Shown in pieces: positions 1-11,313 of a stretch of DNA of 63,964 nucleotides. Each line of letters starts with the position of its first letter. The stretch's first letter is position 1. Position numbers and translations under genes: made by a program. Location of the stretch: the NCBI RefSeq assembly GCF_001311845.1, contig NZ_BBCC01000016.1, positions 1 to 63,964 on the forward strand, written 5' to 3'. The notes below the pieces were generated by a model that was not told where the DNA came from, made no database searches, and saw only the letters and a program-made list of their open reading frames with translations. This DNA comes from Desulfosarcina cetonica JCM 12296. GTDB taxonomy: Bacteria > Desulfobacterota > Desulfobacteria > Desulfobacterales > Desulfosarcinaceae.

Positions 1-180
1 TGCGTTGCCTTCGATATGGGCTTGACAAAACCTGAAAAAGCAATAAATTGAAATTCCTTATGGGAGATATCTCGTAAAGAGCCAATACTCGCAAACCCGA
101 CGATAGCTTGCATCTATCCTGCAGACCCGGCAAGCTACTGTGTCCATTATACCGATAACCGGTTAGAGGAAAGGTTGAAA

Positions 181-1887
181 ATGGCCCAGAACATCATCAT
201 TGTTGGCGGCGTGGCCCTCGGTTCCAAGGCGGCCTGCCGATTCAAAAGGCTGGAACCAAAATCCCACGTTACGATCATTGACCAGGACCGATACATTTCC
301 TACGGCGGTTGCGGCATTCCCTTTTACGTCTCCGGGGATGTCAGCGACGTCAATGATCTGCGCAAGACAAGCTTCCACATGGTTCGTGATGAAGCTTTTT
401 TCCATAACTGCAAAGATATCGATGTGCTCACCCAAACCCGGGTGGAGAAAATCGACCGAGAAAATAAAACGGTTCAGATCCGCCGTATGGACGGCTCAAC
501 CGACACCCTGGCCTATGATCAGCTGGTCCTGGGAACCGGCAGCCGGCCCCGCCGTCTCCCCATCCCGGGCATCGATCTGCCGATGGTCTATACCGCGGCC
601 AATCTCAACGATGCCCAGGCGATCAAGGAGGTGGTCACCAAGGGTCAGGTCGAACGGGCCGTCATTATCGGGGGTGGATTCATCGGCCTTGAAATGGCCG
701 AAGCGCTTGCCGACATGTGGGAGGTGGAAACCACCGTTGTCGAATATTGCGACCAGATCATGCCCGGGTTTGTCAGTTCCATGTTCGCCCGCATGGCCCA
801 GCAACAAATGGAGCAGCACGGCGTTCATTTTTATATTTCCGAAGAGGTCAAGGCCATCGAGGGCACGGACACGGTGGAAGCCGTGGTGACCAACAAACGC
901 CGCATCGAAGCGGATCTTGTGATCATGTCCGTAGGTGCCATTCCCAATGTGGATCTGGCACGTGATGCCGGCCTGCAAATCGGCAAAACCGGAGCCATTG
1001 TGGTGGATGAATATCTGCGGACGACGGATCCGGTGATCTACGCCGGCGGCGACTGCGCGGAGATCCGTAATCTGGTCAGCGGCCAACCCGCCTATTTCCC
1101 CTTGGGCTCCATGGCAAACCGACAGGGCCGGGTAATCGGGACCAATCTTGCCGGCGGTAAGGCCGTATTCAAGGGTGCTGTTGGCTCCTTTGTGGTAAAA
1201 ACCTTCGAGGCGGCACTGGCCGGCGCCGGTTTGAGCCTGAGCAGTGCGTTGAAGGCCGGCTTCGATGCCGTCAGCGTCCAGGTTGCCCAATTGGACCGTG
1301 CTCATTTTTATCCGGGCAAGGCGATGATGCACCTGGAACTGGTCGTGGAAAAAGAGACCCGCCGTGTTCTGGGAATTCAGGGTTTTGGCGACCAGGGCGA
1401 CGCGGTGGTCGGACGGATCGACACCGTGGCGGCGATCCTTGAGGACCGTCCCACCATCGATCGGATCAGCAATATGGAAGTGGCTTACTCACCACCTTTT
1501 TCGTCGGCCATGGATATTCTCAACGCCTTGGGCAATACTGCCGAGAACATGCTCGACGGACGCTACCGTCCCATCAATGCCGAGGAATTCGCCGAGAAAT
1601 GGTCCTGTAACGGCGACGGCGATGAGTGCCTGATTCTCGATTGCCGGGCAAGGCAGGATGGCGAAGCGTTTGCCCAAAAATACCCAGACCGCTGGATCAA
1701 TATTCCCCAGGACGAACTGCGGCAGCGCGTCGGCGAAATCCCGCCAGGCAAAAAATTGATTCTGCTCTGCAACACCGGGGTGCGCTCTTATGAAGCCCAA
1801 CTCAACCTGAAAGAGATGGGCCGGGATGACCCCTTGAGCGTGCAGGGCGGCATCGTCACCCTGAACAAATGTGGCCTGGATCTATAA
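181..1887 (+). CDS. FAD/NAD(P)-dependent CoA-disulfide-reductase-like oxidoreductase with C-terminal rhodanese domain
   Basis: A flavin disulfide reductase of the CoADR/NADH-oxidase type fused to a rhodanese domain. The N-terminus carries the FAD-binding stretch IIVGGVALGSKAA. The active-site cysteine lies in GGCGIPFY (about C44), a second nucleotide-binding glycine motif is VIIGGGFIGLEMAE, and YAGGDCAE contacts FAD. The last ~100 residues form a rhodanese domain with loop LLCNTGVRS (Cys about 530). Such fusions reduce CoA or protein persulfides and polysulfides in sulfur-using anaerobes; the exact substrate is inferred. ATG 181 is preferred over TTG 175 because GAGGAAAGG sits 6-14 nt upstream. 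The 568-aa length fits the fused family. Confidence 0.9.
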   Translation: MAQNIIIVGGVALGSKAACRFKRLEPKSHVTIIDQDRYISYGGCGIPFYVSGDVSDVNDLRKTSFHMVRDEAFFHNCKDIDVLTQTRVEKIDRENKTVQIRRMDGSTDTLAYDQLVLGTGSRPRRLPIPGIDLPMVYTAANLNDAQAIKEVVTKGQVERAVIIGGGFIGLEMAEALADMWEVETTVVEYCDQIMPGFVSSMFARMAQQQMEQHGVHFYISEEVKAIEGTDTVEAVVTNKRRIEADLVIMSVGAIPNVDLARDAGLQIGKTGAIVVDEYLRTTDPVIYAGGDCAEIRNLVSGQPAYFPLGSMANRQGRVIGTNLAGGKAVFKGAVGSFVVKTFEAALAGAGLSLSSALKAGFDAVSVQVAQLDRAHFYPGKAMMHLELVVEKETRRVLGIQGFGDQGDAVVGRIDTVAAILEDRPTIDRISNMEVAYSPPFSSAMDILNALGNTAENMLDGRYRPINAEEFAEKWSCNGDGDECLILDCRARQDGEAFAQKYPDRWINIPQDELRQRVGEIPPGKKLILLCNTGVRSYEAQLNLKEMGRDDPLSVQGGIVTLNKCGLDL

Positions 1888-1919
1888 CGCGCCCCCTTAA
1901 CCGTCTTCAAGGATGCCCC

Positions 1920-2335
1920 ATGACAAACCAGGAAATACCGCAACTGGCGACTTTCATCGAAGAATGGCAGGATACGGAAGAAAAAACAAAGCTGCTTTTT
2001 TGCGTTTGAAAACCGCCCTTGAACAAAAAGAAGGTGTCTCGCTCGACTTCATTCCAAGGCCGGGAGTAACCTACTCCCTTCGCGCAACGCATGCCATGCA
2101 AAAGGAGAAACCCCTATTTGTCATGGTTGATGTGATTGAGGATGCACCGCGATGGCTGTCGGTCTGTTTTTATGGCGACATGATTTCCGATCCGGAAGAC
2201 ATGGGCGACTTCGTCCCGGAGGGGTTGCTGGGAGAAGATGCCATGTGCTTCGATATTGACCGTTGGGACGACCATTTGATCGCCTATGTGGAATCGCGGA
2301 TGGACGAAGCCTGGCAGTATGCCGGTACCCCCTAA
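1920..2335 (+). CDS. Conserved hypothetical protein, frameshifted in this sequence
   Basis: A small acidic cytosolic protein with no recognised function. The start at ATG 1920 reads MTNQEIPQLATFIEEWQDTE and then stops at 2007. The neighbouring frame continues smoothly from KAAFLRLKTALEQKEG to the stop at 2335. Adding one A to the A-run at 1981-1986 joins the two into a protein of about 138 aa. It follows the oxidoreductase by 32 nt on the same strand and may be co-transcribed. The later part holds the features GVTYSLRA and GLLGEDAMCFD. I cannot name the family. An alternative start at 1913 gives an unnatural N-terminus. Confidence 0.6.
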
Positions 2336-2356
2336 TTCACTCAGGCTATGATTTTA

Positions 2357-2397
2357 AGCCTATGATAAACGGCGCTTCGCGTCGCTTATCATAGGCT
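2357..2397. repeat. Perfect 12-bp inverted repeat between convergent genes
   Basis: AGCCTATGATAA pairs with TTATCATAGGCT around a 17-nt GC-rich centre that can itself form a small stem. It lies between convergent genes ending at 2335 and 2453. There is no T-run, so it is either a bidirectional terminator of an unusual kind or a palindromic repeat. Confidence 0.5.
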
Positions 2398-2452
2398 GCC
2401 GCCTCATTTGAATACACAAGCCCGCGAACAGCCGGTGCAGCCGGTGGGCCGG

Positions 2453-3039
2453 TTAAGCCCCACCCTCGAGCGTATAGTAGGCCTGCCCTTGGCAGGCACT
2501 GCAAATCGGGCCGCACTTGAGGTTGTAGGACTCTCCGCATTTCTCACAGATACCGGTTTTTTTCCTTGGAAAGACATTGTCCGGCGACACAATGCGAACC
2601 TCGCGAACCCCGATCAATTCACTGCGCGCTTCGAAAAACGCCTCCACCAAATCCTCAAAAAGAGGGGACTCACCGATGCGCTGGGCAGGGTTGAACCAGT
2701 CGTTGATCAGGGGCCACTTGGGCACCACATCGGCAATCACCCAGGTACGCACACCCTTCATGGTCTCGCGATTGTAGGCGGTCAGGGCAAATTTGCCCCA
2801 GTCGTAAACTTTCATCCGCCCGTTGCCGGTGGTGCACGAGGTGAGCACCTGAACGGCATCCGGCAAACAGGTAATGGTTTCAACGGCAACCACCAATTCC
2901 GGCGATTCCGGTACTTTCGCAATGGCCGTGTCCAGCATCAGCGATCCGACGATGATGCCCGGCGCCGTGCGCCGTGAAAATCCTCCATGTCATAAACAAA
3001 TTGATCGAAATCCATTCCGCAAATCATTTTTTTGCTCAT
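2453..3039 (-). CDS. FmdE-family protein with C-terminal zinc ribbon, frameshifted in this sequence
   Basis: Related to subunit E of formylmethanofuran dehydrogenase and its stand-alone relatives in sulfate reducers, where the role is unclear but a metal site is expected. The reading frame starts at ATG 3039 (MSKKMICGMDFDQFVYDMEDFHG), with AGGAGC upstream. It shifts at about 2971; adding one G restores the continuous family signature HGRTAPGIIVGSLMLDTA. The C-terminus has a four-cysteine ribbon (CEKCGESYNLKCGPICSAC). FmdE proteins bind a metal near the HG motif, which is exactly where the frameshift falls. About 195 aa once repaired. Confidence 0.75.
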
Positions 3040-3154
3040 CACGCGCTCCTGGTTTTGGGCTTATTCTCGGAACAGGTTAAAAAATCGGCGGTTAAAATGC
3101 AAGGTGCTTTCCATCTTTTTTATGCATTTTTCCACGCCGATGCCGATCAATACT

Positions 3155-3619
3155 TTAATTTCGATCACCATGCAGAACCTTCAGTTTGGCGTCGATCAAC
3201 TGCTGGTGCGAAAGGCGCAAAAGATGGGATAGCTTATTCATCAGGTAATGCTCATATTGGTCCATTTTACCGTCGACATAGACCACCCGCCAGAGCCTTT
3301 CGATCAGCTTTTCCTTTTCCGCATTGCTAAAGTGGTCATTGATCACCCGGGCAAACTGCCACAGATCCACGCTCTCTTTCAGCGCGCGATCGGCTTCGGC
3401 GATCAAGGCATCGATATCCTTGCGGGCAAGCCCGTATTTTTGGGTCAGAAGGCCAATCACCTGGGCGGTCTCCTTTTCGCTGAAGGTACCATCGATCCGT
3501 CCCATTTCCAGAAAAAGGGCGCCCACCGCCACGAGCAGTTCATGCTCTTGGTCTGCCGTTGCGCCATTGTTTCCGTCGGTTGACCCAACATGGAGCAAAT
3601 GATTTAATAATTTCATCAT
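3155..3619 (-). CDS. TerB-like tellurite-resistance/DnaJ-linker family protein
   Basis: A helical protein of about 154 aa with the acidic repeat layout of TerB domains: VGALFLEMGRIDGTFSEKE in the first half and WRVVYVDGKMDQYEHY in the second. These paired 'DG(x)' acidic motifs bind divalent metal in characterised TerB proteins. No other ter gene is nearby, so a tellurite role is not implied; many bacteria use single TerB proteins in stress or envelope functions. The start at ATG 3619 follows GAGGTGA; an upstream ATG at 3637 lacks a good ribosome site. Confidence 0.75.
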   Translation of the reverse strand: MMKLLNHLLHVGSTDGNNGATADQEHELLVAVGALFLEMGRIDGTFSEKETAQVIGLLTQKYGLARKDIDALIAEADRALKESVDLWQFARVINDHFSNAEKEKLIERLWRVVYVDGKMDQYEHYLMNKLSHLLRLSHQQLIDAKLKVLHGDRN

Positions 3620-3904
3620 TGTATTCACCTCAATCATCGTTTGGTCTATGTGGCATTATAAGCGTATCGGCCGGCTTGTCCAGCCGGAGCCGACTCCCGT
3701 GGCAAAATCCTCTCCAGCACCAGAAGGATGGGCGATACCCCGGCAACATTTTTTCAAGGGTGAACGGGTATCGATAATTCCGGATTGCAAAAAAGGCAAA
3801 AAACGGATCTAATCCAGAGCAGCTCCAGCGAGAGCACCCAGAAATCAGCCACACGGGATTCATTTTCGCGCCCACCACCCCAACTTCGTATGTAAGGAGG
3901 TACC

Positions 3905-4309
3905 ATGGACAGAAAATCGGTCATGGAAATGTTCAACAAGAAAACGCGTATCGGTGCATTGGCCACATCCAACAAAAATGGCGACGTCAACTCGGCGGTG
4001 TTCGGATCACCACGGATGATCGATGAAGACACGATCATCATGGCCATTGGTGACAATCGTTCCTTTCAGTACCTTCAGGAAAACCCCAAGGCAAGTTTCA
4101 TCGTCCTCGAACCTGGGGGATCGCCGGCGGAATGGAAAGGCGCACGGCTGTACCTCGAGGTCGAAACATTTGAACGATACGGCGAGGTGCTGGACTCGTT
4201 CCGGGAAGCCATTCGTAAAATGGCCGGCGACAAGTCAGCCAACGCCATCGTTGCCGCCATTCGGTTCAAAATCACCGATGTCAGACCGCTGATTGCCCCG
4301 TTGAGCTGA
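3905..4309 (+). CDS. Pyridoxamine 5'-phosphate oxidase-like (FMN split-barrel) protein
   Basis: A 134-aa flavin split-barrel protein. It begins MDRKSVMEMFNKKTRIGALAT, followed by the strand pattern GDVNSAVFGSPRM and DTIIMAIGDNRSFQYLQENPKAS, typical of small FMN-binding proteins of the PNPOx-like superfamily. These reduce or bind small molecules in anaerobes; the substrate cannot be told. A near-perfect AAGGAGG lies 5 nt before the ATG, so strong translation is likely. It is transcribed alone, divergently from the TerB gene. Confidence 0.8.
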   Translation: MDRKSVMEMFNKKTRIGALATSNKNGDVNSAVFGSPRMIDEDTIIMAIGDNRSFQYLQENPKASFIVLEPGGSPAEWKGARLYLEVETFERYGEVLDSFREAIRKMAGDKSANAIVAAIRFKITDVRPLIAPLS

Positions 4310-4529
4310 CGCGTCTTGGATTGCGGCATAGCGGACGCCGCGTGCATGAAATGGATCGCGATTGGCTTGCGGCCATGTTGTTTTCCACTTTTGCCCGCGA
4401 CCGAAAAAGCAGGCCGCATATTACCATTTGGTAATTTTCCCGTCAGCTCGTCGCAACCTGAACGGGATATGGTGCGAGGCATTGACAGGCCTAAGCCAGC
4501 CTGCCAATGCTGCCTTCTTCCTTGATGGA

Positions 4530-4556
4530 CCGGACCACCGATACTTCGGGGTCCGG
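4530..4556. repeat. 7-bp GC stem-loop in the 4310-4606 intergenic region
   Basis: CCGGACC pairs with GGTCCGG across a 13-nt loop. It lies 51 nt before the next start codon. It may be a leader or terminator structure; there is no T-run. I see no gene in the rest of this ~300-nt gap. Confidence 0.3.
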
Positions 4557-4606
4557 TACCTACCTTGGCGGCAGGTATCATTCACCCAGCGAAAGGGCGA
4601 AACACC

Positions 4607-4813
4607 ATGTCGGCAAAAAGCGATTACGTTGACCAGATGATTGAGGAAATTCTGACGGACATAACGCTCAAGAACCCCACCCCCAAGGCGAACGATTTGA
4701 ACGCCGCCCAAATGGATGGTATTTTCAATAGCCTTTTCGAGGATGAGGATGCCACCAGCAAGGCGGTCATGCATAAAATCTGGAGCGAGCTTCAGACGAT
4801 GCATCTTAAATGA
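4607..4813 (+). CDS. Small conserved-looking hypothetical protein
   Basis: A 68-aa acidic protein beginning MSAKSDYVDQMIEEILTDIT and ending in a helical stretch. No domain is recognised. The internal ATG at 4607 is chosen over 4565 because the upstream extension reads as untranslated-leader composition and a purine-rich GAAAGGG precedes 4607. It stands alone between the FMN protein and the convergent chemoreceptor gene. Predicted cytosolic, with no cysteine and no membrane segment. Confidence 0.5.
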   Translation: MSAKSDYVDQMIEEILTDITLKNPTPKANDLNAAQMDGIFNSLFEDEDATSKAVMHKIWSELQTMHLK

Positions 4814-4924
4814 TGCGTCAACGATAGCCTTTTCTCATGCGGCGTCCTGCCGCTGGCGCGTGGCGATAGCCATCGCTAACTAATGAGATGGCGCGCATGG
4901 AAAGGCGCCGGCAAGAAACTTTTC

Positions 4925-6614
4925 CTAGGCAAACGTAAAGCGGTTGACCAATTCTTTCAAGTATTCGGACTTTCGATTCATATTTCCGGAACGCGTGTTG
5001 ACTTGGCCATTTTGTCGCGACATGTGATCAGCCGCTTTATTTACCGTCGTAATCGTTTCAAGGATATTCTCACTGGCGGCGGCGCTATCTGAAACATGGG
5101 CCGATGCAGTTTGGATGCTCCTGGAGGCCTGACCAATATTATCCGTAATGCCATGGGTGGACTCGGATTGGGTCTTCATGATCGCTTCAATATTGGAAAC
5201 GATATCATTAACGCGCGTAATGGTTTGGGATACCTTCTCGATGGTATCCACGGTGCTGCCGGTCGATTGCAGAATATCCTGATTCTTTTGTTTTATCTTT
5301 TGGGTTGAATCAGCGGTTTGTTTGGCCAGCGCTTGATCTCATTGGCCACAACGGCAAATCCCTTCCCGGCTTCACCGGCTCGGGCGGACTCGATGGTGGC
5401 ATTTAACGCCAGCAGATTGGTTTGTTCCGAAATTTCAGCGATGCTTTCGGTGATGGCCTGGATATCGTGCGTCGCCTGGCTCAGCCGGTTCATCATCTCC
5501 GTGGCCGTACGGGTCTGCAAGACCGCGTCCTCACTGATTTGATGGGCTTCGGTGGTTCGTTTTACGATACTGGTAATGGCCGTATTCATTTCCTCCGTTG
5601 CCGAGGCGACCGTTGCAATGTTGGATGACGCGTCTTCATGGTGAGGGCCACGGAACGCATGCTTGAATTCATCACCGAAGCCGCCTCCGCGGCTGTCTTT
5701 GATCGTCTGGACATCTGGTCCGAATCCTCGGACATCTTTCCGGACATGTCGGATAGATCGGAGGAGGATTCACTCAGCATAACCGCATTTTCGGCGATGT
5801 TCTTGACCATCTCCTGAAGCTTTTCGACGAAGATGTTGAAGGAAATCGCCAGACTTCCGATTTCGTCCGCATGGGCCACTTGGATCCGTGCGGTCAAATC
5901 GCCCTCACCTTCGGCAATATCGTGCAATCTGAGATTAATTTTTCTCAGTGGCGCACCGACAAGTTTCTTGACTAAAAAATGCATGGCGACGGCAAGTACC
6001 AAAACGATGCCGCATAACGAAAAAGCAGCGCTTTTCAACGCGGTGCTCTTCATGGAGGAGAGGATTCCCGCCGCTTGGGTTTCCGCCGTGGTGATCGCCG
6101 CTTTGGAAAAACGAAAATGAACGATGCCCCCAATGTCATCCCGGTTCCAATCGGTATGGCAGCGGATACAGTCGTTGCTGACCCGAAGCGGCTTGTAGAT
6201 TTCGACATCATCCTGATTCCATTTCAAAAGCATTTCAGGCTTGTCGAAGAGCTGTGTCTTTACGTCTTCAGGGATAGCTGTAGCCAGGAGGCGCCGATCC
6301 GTTGAGTGCGTGACCACGCCCTTTCGGTCCTGCAACGAAAATTCCAGCAACCCTTCCAACTGGCGCTGATCTTCCAACAGCCGAGAGAACTTTTCCATCT
6401 CCCCTCTCTCGAGGGAACCGGCGACAGCATGGTTTACCGAATAAAAAATATTCTTTGCCGCCCGCTCCTCCCGGTCACGCATCACTTGGAGATTCGCGGC
6501 TGAAAAGGCAGAGACCGCATGGGTCATCTTTTTGTATTGAATGATCTGGGCGATGGCGATTACTAAAATGAGCAGTAAAACTTGAAAAAAGATGAGTTTT
6601 GTTTGCAGTTTCAT
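4925..6614 (-). CDS. Methyl-accepting chemotaxis protein with periplasmic c-type haem motif, two frameshifts in this sequence
   Basis: A transmembrane chemoreceptor of about 563 aa when repaired. TM1 is at residues 7-27. A periplasmic sensor contains CIRCH (149-153), the covalent c-type haem attachment motif. TM2 is at 195-214, followed by HAMP and a signalling domain with the hairpin tip [21 protein letters not shown]. The frame breaks at about 5635 (after VALTMK) and about 5331 (after ANEIK); adding one base at each restores the consensus signalling helix. Haem-containing chemoreceptors in sulfate reducers sense oxygen or redox state, so aerotaxis/redox taxis is the inferred role. Monocistronic. 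Confidence 0.85.
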
Positions 6615-6675
6615 TTAGCTATCTCTAGGGGGAAGGAATTTGGCACATTTGGGTTATCGATAAAAGGGAATGCTA

Positions 6676-7584
6676 TTACATTTTCTCATTCATACGATAA
6701 AAAGCGAACTTTGCTTCTCGAGCAAAATCCTTTGACGTACAACCAATACATGGGGCTCCGGCGTTAATGCAGCAATTGGTACCGGCATTCCATAGCCGTG
6801 TGGTACAATCCGCATGGGTCGTCGGTCCAACGCAACCCAACTTGAAAAGGCAGCCCTCGTCACCATAGTTACGCGCAAACTTCTCGCGTTCATAATCGGC
6901 GAATCGGGGGCATTGGTCATGAATCCGGCGGCCATAGAAAACCCGCGGACGATATTGGTCATCCAATTCGGGAATCCCGAATTCAAGCACATGAACCAAG
7001 GTGCCCACGATCCAATCCGGGTGTGCGGGGCATCCGGGAATCGATATGATGGGCTTGGCAATCTGATTCGATTCCAGAAATTCCGGGACACCGATGGCAC
7101 CGGTGGGATTGTTTTCAGCAGCGGGGATGCCACCGCTGGCCGCACAGGTGCCCACCGCGACAATGGCCGTCGCACCTTGAGCGGCCCGCAAGATTTGCGT
7201 CGTGACCGGTTCGCCGCCAACCACACAAGCCTCGGGCATTTTCAGGGGCACGCTTCCCTCGACCACCAGAATATACCCGCCCTGGGCAATACTCGTGTTG
7301 AGCACCTCCATGCTCACATGGCCCGTGGCTGTCGAGAGCGTGCTATGGAACACCAGCGAGATATACCCGGTCAAAAGATCCGCGGGGGTGGGATGATCTG
7401 AATTAAGAAGCGAGACGGAGCATCCGGAACAGCTCTGCGCTTGCAACCATAAAAGTGGCGCATTGCCCTGGGAAAGTTGGCTCAAGGCCTCGGCAACCTT
7501 GGGAGCAGCCGCGGGTGACAGGCAAAGCAAGGCAGCCAACCTTGCCCCGGCTTTCATAAATTCTCTACGGGTACAAACGGTCAT
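6676..7584 (-). CDS. [NiFe] hydrogenase small subunit, Tat-exported
   Basis: The electron-transfer subunit of a periplasmic [NiFe] hydrogenase, 302 aa. The Tat motif TRREFMK (residues 5-11) precedes a hydrophobic stretch. The proximal cluster cysteines begin at CSGC (52, 55), with later ligands in VGTCAASGG and IPGCPAHPDW. The distal and medial ligands follow in HDQC, CLFKLGC and APCIGC. In NCCINAGAPCIGC a cysteine occupies the place where standard enzymes have proline (NWP), which predicts a medial [4Fe-4S] rather than [3Fe-4S] cluster. There is no C-terminal membrane anchor. It lies 18 nt after the large-subunit gene, with AAAGGAG before the ATG. Gene order large-then-small is unusual. Confidence 0.93.
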   Translation of the reverse strand: MTVCTRREFMKAGARLAALLCLSPAAAPKVAEALSQLSQGNAPLLWLQAQSCSGCSVSLLNSDHPTPADLLTGYISLVFHSTLSTATGHVSMEVLNTSIAQGGYILVVEGSVPLKMPEACVVGGEPVTTQILRAAQGATAIVAVGTCAASGGIPAAENNPTGAIGVPEFLESNQIAKPIISIPGCPAHPDWIVGTLVHVLEFGIPELDDQYRPRVFYGRRIHDQCPRFADYEREKFARNYGDEGCLFKLGCVGPTTHADCTTRLWNAGTNCCINAGAPCIGCTSKDFAREAKFAFYRMNEKM

Positions 7585-7602
7585 GCCTTCTCCTTTTCGA
7601 TG

Positions 7603-9117
7603 CTAATGCACCGCACAGGCAATACATGGATCAAAAGAACGAACCACCCGCGTGGCCTCGATCGGGTTCTTCTCATCGGCAATCGGGGTCCCGACAAGGG
7701 CCTGCTCCACGGCGCCGGGTTGATCCCGGCGGTCCCGCGGTGAACAGTTCCAGGTGGTCGGCACCACACATTGATAACGGTCGACCTTGCCGTTATCGAT
7801 TTCCAGCCAGTGGCCCAAGGCCCCGCGAGGGGCTTCGGTGATTCCCACGCCCACGGCTTTTGCGGGGATGGTGAAGGCCGAGCAAGAAGGCTCCCCGGGA
7901 CGTAAGGCGTCAACCCATTCCGCGCAACGATCGGCCACGACCTTGCACTCCAGCGCGCGTGCAGCATGGCGCCCCATCGTGGACATCAAATCACCCGTCG
8001 TCAGATTCAATTCACCCAGCAACCGATCTATCAATGGGCGCACGGAAGCGGGCTGATCCCGATGATAGGCGACCAACATCCGCGCCAATGGCCCCACTTC
8101 GACAACCTGACCGCCGTACCGCGGAGCCTTCAACCAGGTATAGGCGCCCTCCTTTTTCGGCCAGGGCTTGGTTTCCCCCCGGGTTGGAGCGAGTTCATCC
8201 GCCCCTTGATAGAAAGCATGGGTTGGATCCTCGGTAATCAACATCGGATCGAAGTCGCCCAACTGGCCGTTGATGAGGACGCCCGAAGGGAATAGACGGC
8301 GATCATCTTGGTTGGATTCAGGGAAGACTCCGTATGCCATGAAATTGGCCGGTCCTCGGCCGATCCGGAAATAATCGGGGAACGCCTTGGCAACCGCGAC
8401 CACGTCGGGCAGATAATGATGATCGATGAACGCCCTTAACTTGTGTAGCATGGACCGGTAAGCGCCAATATTTTGGGCGGTTACTTTTTCGGTAACCCCT
8501 CCGGGAACAAGGCTGGCCACATGGGGCATTTTACCAGAAAAAAGGGCGCCCATTTTCTGGGCCAGCGCCCGCATTTCCAAGGCCTCCAGGTAGTGCCGGA
8601 TGGCGATCAGATTCAATTCCGTATCCTGGAGATAGGCGCCTTCGTACCGCGGCAGAAACGGGGCGGCCGGATAAAGGGCCTGGGTTTTCCCCTGGGCACG
8701 CAACCAGGACTTCAAATCTTGTAAGGCAGGATCTTGCCCCTGGTATTGAGCAATAGCGGCAATATCCACGAAATCGAGTGCGGCCAGATGATAGAAATGA
8801 ATAATATGAGATTGGATATAATTGGCACCCAAGATCAAATTGCGAAGCAACCGGCCATTTTCAGGCAAGTGGATGCCATAGGCCTGGTCTTGGGCCAGGA
8901 TTGATGCCATCCCATGGGACACAGGGCATACACCACAAATACGTTGGGTAATCTGTTGGGCATCCAGCGGATTCCGACCTTTAAGGATGACCTCAAACCC
9001 ACGAAACATCTCACCCTTGCTATGGGCTTGGACGATTTGATGGGACGCCACATCGATACTGATGGACAAATGACCCTCGATGCGGGTAATAGGGTCGATT
9101 ACGATACCTTTAGACAT
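7603..9117 (-). CDS. [NiFe] hydrogenase large (catalytic) subunit without C-terminal maturation extension
   Basis: Carries the Ni-Fe active site that splits or makes H2. The N-terminal ligands are in RICGVCPVSHG (C61, C64) and the C-terminal ligands in DPCIACAVH (C498, C501). The reading frame stops (TAG) directly after this histidine, the normal cleavage point. The usual ~15-residue peptide removed by the maturation endopeptidase is therefore absent, as in sensor hydrogenases. The first ligand is Cys, not selenocysteine. It is 504 aa and the first gene of a two-gene operon with the small subunit. No cytochrome or maturation gene is present in the window. Confidence 0.94.
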   Translation of the reverse strand: MSKGIVIDPITRIEGHLSISIDVASHQIVQAHSKGEMFRGFEVILKGRNPLDAQQITQRICGVCPVSHGMASILAQDQAYGIHLPENGRLLRNLILGANYIQSHIIHFYHLAALDFVDIAAIAQYQGQDPALQDLKSWLRAQGKTQALYPAAPFLPRYEGAYLQDTELNLIAIRHYLEALEMRALAQKMGALFSGKMPHVASLVPGGVTEKVTAQNIGAYRSMLHKLRAFIDHHYLPDVVAVAKAFPDYFRIGRGPANFMAYGVFPESNQDDRRLFPSGVLINGQLGDFDPMLITEDPTHAFYQGADELAPTRGETKPWPKKEGAYTWLKAPRYGGQVVEVGPLARMLVAYHRDQPASVRPLIDRLLGELNLTTGDLMSTMGRHAARALECKVVADRCAEWVDALRPGEPSCSAFTIPAKAVGVGITEAPRGALGHWLEIDNGKVDRYQCVVPTTWNCSPRDRRDQPGAVEQALVGTPIADEKNPIEATRVVRSFDPCIACAVH

Positions 9118-9327
9118 TGTGACTTCTTCTCGTTTAGCAATTGGGTTATATGCTCATTTGGTGGTTAGGCGAAAAAGTAACAATTGTTGGTAGCGTTATT
9201 CGGTCTTTTTCCTCCAAACTGAAGGATGGCACGTGCTTTTTCGTATATCTGCATCATTGCCGCGTTGGGGTGGAACGATCGTCTGGGCCATAGGGATCGT
9301 TTTTTTGACACTGGGCGGAAATATCTA

Positions 9328-9356
9328 TTGACAATCTGACCAATTTCGCTTATTTT
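9328..9356 (+). promoter_or_regulatory. Sigma-70-type promoter of the initiator tRNA gene
   Basis: TTGACA (9328-9333) and TATTTT (9351-9356) are separated by 17 nt and end 18 nt before the tRNA 5' end. This fits a strong housekeeping promoter for a stable RNA. A second TTGACA at 9305 has no convincing -10 partner. Confidence 0.65.
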
Positions 9357-9374
9357 CTGTTTTTCAAAAATTGA

Positions 9375-11082
<1,708 letters not shown>

Positions 11083-11099
<17 letters not shown>

Positions 11100-11292
11100 G
11101 AGCACTACCACCTTGATTTCGAATGATTGATTGTCGGTAATCCTCTTCGGCAGCCTGACGTGCCAGAAGTTTGACCAGTTGGATTACAGCTTCATTGGAT
11201 AATGTCCTAATATGACTCATATTTATGGAAATATCCAACGGTTTTTGAGCGTCATTCGAGATCAAGCCTATATTTGTTTTAGACTTGCTCAT
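11083..11292 (-). CDS. Small recombinase-associated protein
   Basis: A 69-aa protein (MSKSKTNIGLISNDAQKPLD at its start) whose gene overlaps the serine recombinase start by 17 nt. It is therefore probably translationally coupled and could be a directionality factor or regulator. The C-terminal half is a predicted amphipathic helix (EAVIQLVKLLARQAAEEDYRQSI). No known family is recognised. The upstream in-frame extension to 11418 crosses a large palindrome and is not considered coding. Confidence 0.55.
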
Positions 11293-11313
11293 AGCGCCAC
11301 AGTCTTTAAAAGA

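Noticed and set aside
1920-2335. Programmed ribosomal frameshifting
   Set aside because: The same single-base-deletion pattern occurs in at least 15 other positions in unrelated families, without a shared slippery signal.
2408-2977. 189-codon plus-strand frame
   Set aside because: Opposite the FmdE-family gene, which has a zinc ribbon and the family HG...APG motif.
3155-3619. Tellurite-resistance operon
   Set aside because: Only a lone TerB-like gene; no terA, terC, terD or terZ nearby.
7603-9117. Selenocysteine [NiFeSe] hydrogenase
   Set aside because: The C-terminal motif has a Cys codon (DPCIAC), not an in-frame TGA.
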